Shown piece after piece: positions 56,630 to 64,000 of a stretch of 64,000 nt of DNA; the stretch's first letter is position 1, and each line of letters begins with the position of its first letter. The DNA is from Acorus gramineus (Eukaryota; Streptophyta; Magnoliopsida; Acorales; Acoraceae): assembly GCA_030737835.1 (NCBI GenBank), contig CM060851.1, positions 8,911,129 to 8,975,128 on the forward strand. The letters are read 5' to 3'. Below the pieces are notes generated by a model. It had not been told where the DNA came from and searched no databases. It saw nothing but the letters and a program-made list of their open reading frames with translations. Position numbers and translations under genes: made by a program.

Positions 56630-57300
56630 TTTGGTTATTTTAAAATTAATACACACAATTGTTTAAACAAGTGATACCTCTACAAAAGATAAAATAATAT
56701 ATATTTAGAATAATTGAAAACGTATATTTCCTTAAAAAAACCAAATTCATAAAATAGGAACACTGAGTGAGAATTATAAATGGAGGTTTTAAAAAAGTGT
56801 TGTTACACCAGATCTATTTGCAGCCCTAATATCAGTTCTATATGTGTTGATAGAAAATTAACAGAGAGCATATGCTTATGTTAACAAAATATATACTTCA
56901 AAAGAATTTTTTTACATTTTCTATAAATGCATCTATGCATCCATGCAATTTTTTTTAATATATGTTTTTTTTTTATAAAAGCATTTATCTTATTAGATAA
57001 AACATATTAATTTTTAAAAATTCAAAATATATGTAGACTGAAGTTGGTGGTTAAAAATGGAGCTACACGATAACATTAACCTTAAAAAAAAAAAACTATC
57101 AACCGCCTGAAACGGATTTGTAGGCTTTACAACTCTGGCCCACACGTAAGTTTGGACTGAGAGCCCACCAGACCACACCATTAGAAACCTCATGGGCCCC
57201 ATAAAGATTAAAAGAAAGCCCAAGATTTATTTCACTTCTTCAAGGTCCTTAAGTCTATGAGCTCCAAAATCACATGGTCATTGACCAGCTCTCAAAATAT
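56630..57300. repeat. Paralogue of the segment into which MULE-1 inserted
   Basis: Shares AATTGTTTAAACAAGTGA, CTCTGGCCCACACGTAA, CCATTAGAAACCTCATGG-like and AAGCCCAAGATTTATTTCAC with 21080-21670, 42869-42900 and 44038-44110. It lacks MULE-1 and the element at 42905, so it shows the empty sites of both. Confidence 0.85.
56800..57075 (-). mobile_element. AT-rich MITE, copy E
   Basis: Inverse orientation to copies C and D: starts GTGTTGTTACACCAG, contains ATAAATGCATCTATGCATCC and ends near CTACACGATAACATTAA. It sits where the paralogous segment at 21.27 kb has the other MITE. Confidence 0.65.
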
Positions 57301-57858
57301 TTTTTGAATGAGTGCTGTTACACTCAGTTTAAAAGTCCGATCATATCTCAGACTCCACATCAGACTGTTGATGTGGATTTTTTTTAATGCCACGTCAGCT
57401 CTCCAAAAAAATAGTCAAAAATTTCCTCCCAAAAGTTTCCGCCCCTTTTTTTGGATCCATAACTCTGTCATCTCTCCTTTTTTAATCAATTAAAAACATT
57501 TCATTTACTGTTTCGTTCTCTCTCTCAGACTCTACGTCAACCACCACAGACCAGCAACAACAACTCCATGAAAAGGCACTAAATATTCCTCGTTTGCAGT
57601 TATTGAACCAAAAAAAGGTATACACTTCGTTTGCAGGAGATTCCAACATTTATTCCTCTGTTTCGAATATTTTATCGTCGTTCGTGATAGCCTTTTTGTC
57701 AAAGGTTGCCTCGTTGTAAAGTTTTAGAAGATGACAAATTCAAGTCTGTTCACCACTGTTCAATCATAGACAACCTACTTTTTCGCTTTCTTTCTTTAAT
57801 GCATATATACATATGGTTATTATGTGTATACCAACTTAAATATGGCATGTAAATACAG

Positions 57859-60546
57859 TTGGTTGTTATAGACCAAATGGAGATGAATGATTCAAAACAA
57901 ATTGGAGAGAGCGTTGATGCTGAACACCGAGCTGAAGGAAACCGCGATGAAGAAGCTGAAGACATTAGACATTACGAAGCCAATGAAGAATTGATGACTG
58001 GCATGGAGTTTGATAGTATTGAGGAAGCATTTTCTCGGTACAAGGCATTTGCTTTTCGCTGTGGTTTTGGTGTCATGAGTAGTGGAAGAAGATTCACTCC
58101 CAACGGTGACTTGAAGGCAGTTATTTTTGCATGTTCAAAAGAGGGAAAACTGAGAAAGAAGAAGGACGAAACTACCACAATCACGGGCGTCTCTCAAGCC
58201 CGGTATAAACCCACTTGCAAAACCAATTGCAAAGCTAGGATGCAAATCAGAACGTTCGGTGATGAAAAATGGGTATTAGATCTTCTTGTGCTTGAACACA
58301 ATTATGAAGTGGACCCAAAACTATCATGATTTCACACATGTCATTGCGCACTGACTGCACACGTCATGAAACAATTGGCTATTAATGATGCTGCTGGACT
58401 TCCTCAGTGCAAGACAATCAACGCACTAGCATACGAAGGAAGAGGTTATGACAATCTTCCATACACTGAACAAGACTGTCGAATTATCTTCAAAAAGTGA
58501 GACGTCTACAGCTTGGAGAGGGAGACGCTGAAGCGCTACTGCAGTATTTCAGCAAACAACAGGAGTTGAATGCCTGCTTCTTTCATAGGATCGATTTGGA
58601 TGAAGAGGGTAAGCTGAAAAATGTATTTTGGGCAGATGCACGTTGTCGAGCTGCGTATCAATATTTCGAATATGTTGTGTCATTTGACACAACATATCTA
58701 ACTAACTGGTACGCAATGCCATTCGCACCCTTTGTAGGAGTGAACCATCATGGGCAATCAATTTTGCTAGGTTGTGGGTTGCTTGCTAATGAGATGATAG
58801 AAACCTATATATGGTTATTCAAGTCTTGGTTAGCTTGTATGGGTAACCTTCCGCCAACCGCAATAATAACAGACCAATGTAAGTCGATTGGAGGTGCCAT
58901 CAAAGAAGTTTTCCCCATGTCTAGGCATCGTCTTTGTCTCTAGCACATCCTAAAAAAAGTTCAAGAAAAACTGTGTAAGGTGAAGTTATTTTTAAATTTT
59001 GTAATTAGCTACTTGTTTTAACCACGTATAGTATTTAATATGTTTACACTGGTACATGCAAATTTTAAACAGTATATGCCAATTTTAATTGAGTATATAC
59101 AGATATGGTTTCCTGTTTACATGTAGATAAAAGGTTGAATTTACGAAAGCACGTGACCTATTAATTTTGTACATGCATTAATTGTACATAACATTCAGGT
59201 TGAACGGTACAAAGAATTGAAAGACAACCTTGGCAGCCTCGTCTACGATTATTTAACTGTTGATGAATTTGAAGTTGGGTGGCAAAATATGATTGAGGAT
59301 CATCACATGGAGGACAATTCATGGCTGAACTCCTTGTACGAGGATCGTCATCGATGGGTGCCGGTTTTTGTGAAGGACACGTTTTGGGCTGGCATGTCCA
59401 CTACCCAGCGTAGTGAAAGCATGAATGCTTACTTTGATGATTATCTAACATCGAAGACAACGCTGAAACAGTTCGTCCATCAATACGAGAATGCGCTTAG
59501 GAACAAACACGAGAAAGAGGCCCTTGAGGACTTCCATTCCTTCCATTCTACCCCACAACTTATTTCTCCACTGAAGATGGAAGAACAGTTAGCCAATGCA
59601 TATACCATTAACATGTTCAGAAAGTTTCAGGATGAGTTGAGGCAACTAATCCAGCTCAATCACACATGCATTGGAGATGAAGATGGCTGCAAAAAATTTC
59701 AAGTCATTGAGATAGTGAAAACAAACCGCGGAGAGAATAAGCAGTTGAGATTTGATGTTTTGTACAAAGAAGCAACCAAAGAGGTGAGTTGCATTTGCAA
59801 ATCCTTTGAATTTCATGGAATTGTGTGTCGCCATGCTCTATGCATTCTTCGTTCCGAATTTGTGACTGAAATTCCTGATAAATACTTAATGAATCAGTGG
59901 AGAAAGGATTTCAAACGCATTCATTCAATGGCGACTACCGAAAATTCCAAGTCCATGTTGAACAAATTGATGGAGTATGACAACCACTATAATTTGGGTT
60001 TACGTACTATCCAAGATATTGTGGAGATGGTGAGTTCATTTTCTGATGCATCTATTTTTGTTGCCACTCTATTTGAGGAACTGAAGACGAGAACAACGAA
60101 TCACGTCTCCACACTGGTTGATGCAAGCATGGTCTACCAGCCTAATTCAACAGGTCAATCGACTAACCATGTAAGCAATAATATAGCAAACAGTGAGAAG
60201 GTGCTTGATCCCGTAGTAGCACAGGCGAAGGGTTGTCCAAAGAGCAAAAGGAAGGTTTCACGATGTGAAATTGCAATCAATAGGCTTAAAGATGTATGTG
60301 CCAGATAATACTAGTACATACCTTTCTGCGCTAGTATATAATAGGTGCTGTTTTTCATGTAATAACTTTCCTCTTTATATTTAAGAAAACAAAAAGAAGA
60401 AGCAGCAGCAAGAGAGGTCCACCAGTTCAGTTCAAAACATCGGGATGGGATCACAAATACAAAGTTCACAACACAGTTTTCAGATGGGATCACTACCACA
60501 CCAACTAGACGAAGAATTTGACATGTGGATGGCATCACAGATGTAG
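57859..60546 (+). pseudogene. MULE-2 FAR1-type transposase
   Basis: Better preserved than the MULE-1 copy. The first part (57859-58329) holds the FAR1 zinc finger: FSRYKAFAFRCGFGVMSS, FACSKEG and LEHNYEV, where the usual His-x-His pair has become His-Asn-Tyr. It is followed by a stop. The middle part (58497-58943) has the transposase core SFDTTYLTNWY, IITDQCKSIGGAIKEVF and RHRLCL, then TAG where MULE-1 keeps Trp. An intron runs from about 58976 to a CAG acceptor near 59198. The third part (59217-60308, 363 codons, open) includes SMNAYFDDYLTSKT and the SWIM finger CICKSFEFHGIVCRHALC. A final exon after an intron ends near 60546 with a MASQM-coding sequence. At least three lesions, so inactive. 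Confidence 0.88.
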
Positions 60547-60996
60547 AATGCCTACAATTTGGTTATTTATAAGAAGTGAATCTTTTGTTTCATTGATCGC
60601 TCCTTATTCGTGTTGCTTGCTTAATCATACAAAGGATACACCAGCCCACTCCATGCACATATTAGACTGAAAACGGCATATACCGATCCTCTTTAGTATA
60701 TAACAAATCAACAAAAACAAACACATTACGGTAGAATTTGTGAATAATCACTGAAGGCATATAATAAATCACGTAACAAATTACTGTTAAGCCCATATAC
60801 CTATCTTCTTTAGCATATTACAATCCAACAAACACATCACTTGGCATATACCAAGTTACCCTGTCATATAACTAGTCAATAAACAACTTCACATACATCA
60901 AAAAATGTAAAGTCACAACCAAAAGTTATAACCAAATGTTGTAAACCAAAAGAGGATAGCTTTACACCATTGAAAACCTGTAACAAACTTGTCCCA
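60547..60996. other. Spacer between the convergent genes of MULE-2
   Basis: Non-coding. Rich in GCATATACC, GTATATAAC and CATATACCTATC words, matching the spacer of MULE-1 in complement. Confidence 0.6.
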
Positions 60997-63970
60997 TCAT
61001 ACTTTGCAATATTCATCACCCATGAATCCTGCAGTTATCAAAGCACGCATATGTGCCATATCTTCCCTGGTGCTTAAATAGCTATAAATATCCATTATCC
61101 TACATGCAATCCAGTGGCATACAAAGACACCGCAGTCTTGGCCTCCAGTCTGTTGTGGAGCCGGGACATCAACAACCAGAGGCCACCCTACTGCTTCCTC
61201 TAGTATCGTCTTGTGCAACAATTTGACTGCCTTAACTCGCCCAGGCACCATACTCCTCTTTTCGGATGGAATCGTACACCAGGAATTGTTGGTTCATCAT
61301 GTTGATGACCAGTAGGAACCAATGTTGTAATGTAAACATTGGAACAAGGATAACTTTCACACAGGCTAGGTCTACCTCATCTGACTTCCACTTGAATGCA
61401 CCGAAGAAGTGTTTGCATCCCCCAGACCTCCATCAATGTATTGCTGTAATAACAAAAGAGGTTAGATAACAGTGAGCTGAAAGCTAATCCAACACGGGGC
61501 ACGGGTGACGTCTTACATTGAAGGCTGCTGAGATGTACAAAACATTTTTGTTTGCCGCAGACCTACCAACGAGTCTAGAGAAAGCATCAATCACCTAAGA
61601 CAAATAATCGGGTATATACCAAATCATTAATGTCATATAACCAAAACTATGCATCACACAATTTCCTTACAGAACCAAATCATAAGAGGTTATCTACCTC
61701 TTCACCAAGCCATTGATTGGAAATAACTTCGAAAAGGTGCTTCCGTGTGACCAGAGGGTGCACAGCGCTCCCATCATCTTCAAACTCCCACACTGGAGAA
61801 TCATCCATTACCGGATTCTCTAAGAATTTTTCTACAAGAGCTCTCTGCTTTGGGGTACATTTTTCCTTCCCGGGATAATTCTACATGAATAGGATGGGCG
61901 CATAAATACTCATTCACGAGAATAAATACGTTAAATAAATACTCATTCACGAGACTTGGAGTGGAATAAATGTTGAATAAATACTTACCTGTCTCAGATT
62001 ATCATCAACCGACGTGTAGACCGGTTGAAGTTTCTCTGCCTCAATCTTTGACTGTGCAATGGCCAACACAACCTGTTCCTCCTCCGTCAATTGGTGCTTT
62101 TCCTTCACTAGTTGTATATATGTCTTTGTCTCTTTGGGAGCTTTTTCCTTCTTCTGTTGAGTAGGTTTTTTCAATTGAACTTGTTGCCTCTATAGTTGCC
62201 CCCTTGTTGTCGGACCGACAGTCTCCCCAGTCACAGGTTTTGATAACCCGACAGCTGTGTCATTATCCAACTAATTAATATACAACAGACAATAGACATA
62301 TACCAACCCAAACATGGTACGTACCAAACCATAATTGGTATGTACTTTGCCACACACATTATAATCATTTATCCAAACAATAAGAATTGGATAGATATAC
62401 CTCCGGATTGTGGATTACGTGCCTTCCTCGTATTCATTGTTCTCTTCCTCTTGGGACCAGTGAGTGATTTATCCCCTGCATTGCCGGTGCCATCATCTTC
62501 TCTCTTCTCTTTGTCGACTACCTCTTCGTCCACCATTTTCTCTTTGAACGATTTATGTGTCACAGATTCATCCTCCATCAGCTTCTCTTCAACCAATCTC
62601 TCTTTATCCGCTGCCTCCTGCGTAGGCAAGTTCAAAATATCTTCACATACGGACTCTATCACGGTTGTCATAGGCGCTTCCTCTGACAATACATCTTGGG
62701 GCGCGGGTGCTTCCTCACTTGCATGCCCTTTGGGTGCTTCCTCACTTGCATGCTCTTCGGCTGCTTCCTTATTTGCATGCCCTTCGGCTCCTTTCTCTGC
62801 CGCATGCCCTCCGGCGGCTTCCTCTATGGCATGTCTTTCGGCCACTTTCTCCATCGCATGCTCTTTGGATGCTTCCTCTGCTTGTTCTACCTTGTTTTTT
62901 GTTGACTTCATACCCCTACCAACAAAACAACCCACCCTCTCAATCGATCCAGCTGACTTCCCTATTAAAATACAAACGTCTGTCATATAAAAGTTTCTGA
63001 TAAGTATATACCATTTAAAACAGGTATATACCCGTATCTTTCCTTGTGAGTTTACTTTGTTAGATGTTTTTTTGTTCTCTCTCTGCTGCTAACTTTTGTT
63101 CCCTTGTTTTAGCCATGACCAAAGGTGCTGTGAGATGATCAAGTAAGTCATACATACACATACATTGCACAAGAAAATGTAAAGTGGTATATACGAGTAA
63201 AACATTATATAGAAAGCATAACATTGCGCATGATAAGATTAAATATGTATATACCAGATTCAATCGCCTTGGCCCTTTTCTGGGCTCCAATAGCTGATTT
63301 TGTTTTTCCCGTTCCTAATTTTTGTGCTCTTGTTTTTGCCAGGGTCGCCGGTGCTGTTAAACAATTAAATTAGATATATGTGAAAATTATTCAAGCACAT
63401 GACAGTATTAAGTGATATATATTAATTTATTCGACCACTTGCAAAGCAATGTGCTATATACCAGCAGTAGTCATTGTCTTGCTTGAAGAAGTACCCTTAT
63501 CTTCAGCCATACCAACTTTCTTCTTTTCCACCTTCTCTGGAGTCCCCTTACTTATCACCGGTTTGACCTTTTTCTCCAGTCCTTGGAATTCAACTTCTGT
63601 TCCCTCTGCTCCCTCTTCCTCTTTTTAGTTGGTGAAGAAGTGGATGGTGAAACAGCATTGATTGGCATGGGCATGTGCAGAACTCTTTCTAACCCCTTTC
63701 TTAGATCCTCAACTGAATAGAAACCTGAAGGCATGGGCATCAACACATTTTGGGCTTCTGGAGCGGCATTGTCATCATCCTCCTCCACTTCGGGCAATAG
63801 AACCCTCTCCTCTTCAATAAAATCAATCTTTTGGTGAGTCTCTTCCCAGTTAAACTCATTGAATAGTCTAGTATAAGTCGTTTTCCTCCCACATGGCATA
63901 TTTCTCCATTTGTAGATGCGGGGCCATCCAACCCCAGGTTGGCCTATCTCAACGTGCTCGTACAACCAAA
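60997..63970 (-). pseudogene. MULE-2 Ulp1-like (C48) cysteine protease gene, 5' part outside the window
   Basis: Minus strand. The visible exons, 5' to 3': YEHVEIGQPGVGWPRIYKWR with a Lys/Arg-rich linker (63965-63555), short exons with MAKTREQKLAAEREQ, the Glu/His/Ala repeat exon (62986-62369, ending LTGPKRKRTMNTRKARN), KEKHQLTEEEQVVLAIAQSK (62174-62000) and the protease. The protease keeps QHWFLLVI (about 61335), VYDS and GGQDCGVFVCHW (about 61130), so His, Asp and Cys are all present. One extra base after YGAWA (near 61240) shifts the frame between Asp and Cys. The frame from 61251 ends GFMGDEYCKV at 60997. The TGA found at the Asp motif of MULE-1 is an Arg codon here. Confidence 0.84.
62700..62880 (-). 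repeat. 27-bp minisatellite in the Ulp1 linker, MULE-2 copy
   Basis: About six nine-residue units with pattern (G/E/R)HA(S/A/N/I)(E/K)(E/K)(A/G)A(E/K/G) in frame, for example GHAAEKGAE and GHANKEAAE. Cleaner than the array at 37103-37262. Confidence 0.85.
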
Positions 63971-64000
63971 CCTATAAACAAATCAATTAAAATTTAATAA

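Larger units (their letters stand above)
57310..64000 (+). mobile_element. MULE-2: inverted relative of MULE-1, truncated by the window end
   Basis: The left end GTGCTGTTACACTCAGTTTA continues into AGTCCGATCATATCTCAGAC and closely follows the complemented right end of MULE-1 for several hundred bases. The transposase gene reads + (57859-60546) and the Ulp1 gene reads - (63970 to 60997), again convergent. The other terminus and TSD lie beyond 64000. Confidence 0.87.

Noticed and set aside
1..64000. tRNA or rRNA genes
   Set aside because: I saw no convincing cloverleaf with A and B boxes and no rRNA-like conserved sequence. The TGGCGC sites are LTR-element primer-binding sites.

Overview
This is nuclear DNA from a flowering plant, most likely a eudicot. 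Intron-containing genes typical of angiosperms (a NaKR-type heavy-metal-associated protein and a pair of secreted dirigent proteins) sit in AT-rich DNA crowded with plant transposons: a LINE, Tat-like Ty3/gypsy elements, Mutator-like elements carrying a Ulp1 protease, hAT remnants and MITEs. There is no prokaryotic gene organisation. I cannot name the species.

Layout. 1-3.4 kb: AT-rich DNA, then a 5'-truncated LINE with a perfect 16-bp target-site duplication. 5.8-7.0 kb: a three-exon NaKR-like gene, apparently intact. 7.5-19.9 kb: Gypsy-1, a complete but dead LTR retrotransposon on the minus strand with two 877-bp LTRs. Between its pol and its 3' LTR lie two genes on the opposite strand. 19.9-21.7 kb: intergenic DNA with one MITE. 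21.7-42.9 kb: MULE-1, a Mutator-like element with a FAR1-type transposase and a Ulp1-type (C48) cysteine protease in convergent orientation, split by the nested Gypsy-2 (22.06-33.70 kb). 42.9-45.8 kb: a second non-autonomous element with a 9-bp TSD, caught in a 1.44-kb tandem duplication. 46.0-52.0 kb: a segmental duplication carrying two dirigent genes. 52.5-57.3 kb: a ribosomal protein eS6 fragment, a hAT transposase remnant, a Tourist-like MITE and three copies of an AT-rich MITE. 57.3-64.0 kb: MULE-2, related to MULE-1 but inverted and running off the window.

How the parts relate. Only the NaKR-like gene and the two dirigent genes look like functional host genes. Every transposon gene I could follow carries stops, frameshifts or lost catalytic residues, many of them G-to-A or C-to-T changes as expected for methylated, silenced DNA. 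The insertion order can be read: the flank of MULE-1 matches a second, uninterrupted copy of the same segment at 56.6-57.3 kb, MULE-1 entered that segment, and Gypsy-2 then entered MULE-1. A further element with the duplicated target TTCAAAGAA entered the same segment.

The signals most worth a second look are: (i) introns with good GT-AG borders on the antisense genes of both gypsy elements, an arrangement that retrotransposition should preserve because the genomic RNA is the other strand; (ii) a word pair repeated between the convergent genes of both gypsy elements; (iii) the palindrome GGTATATACC scattered through non-coding parts of both MULEs; (iv) an in-frame 27-bp minisatellite in the Ulp1 gene with different copy number and quality in the two MULEs.
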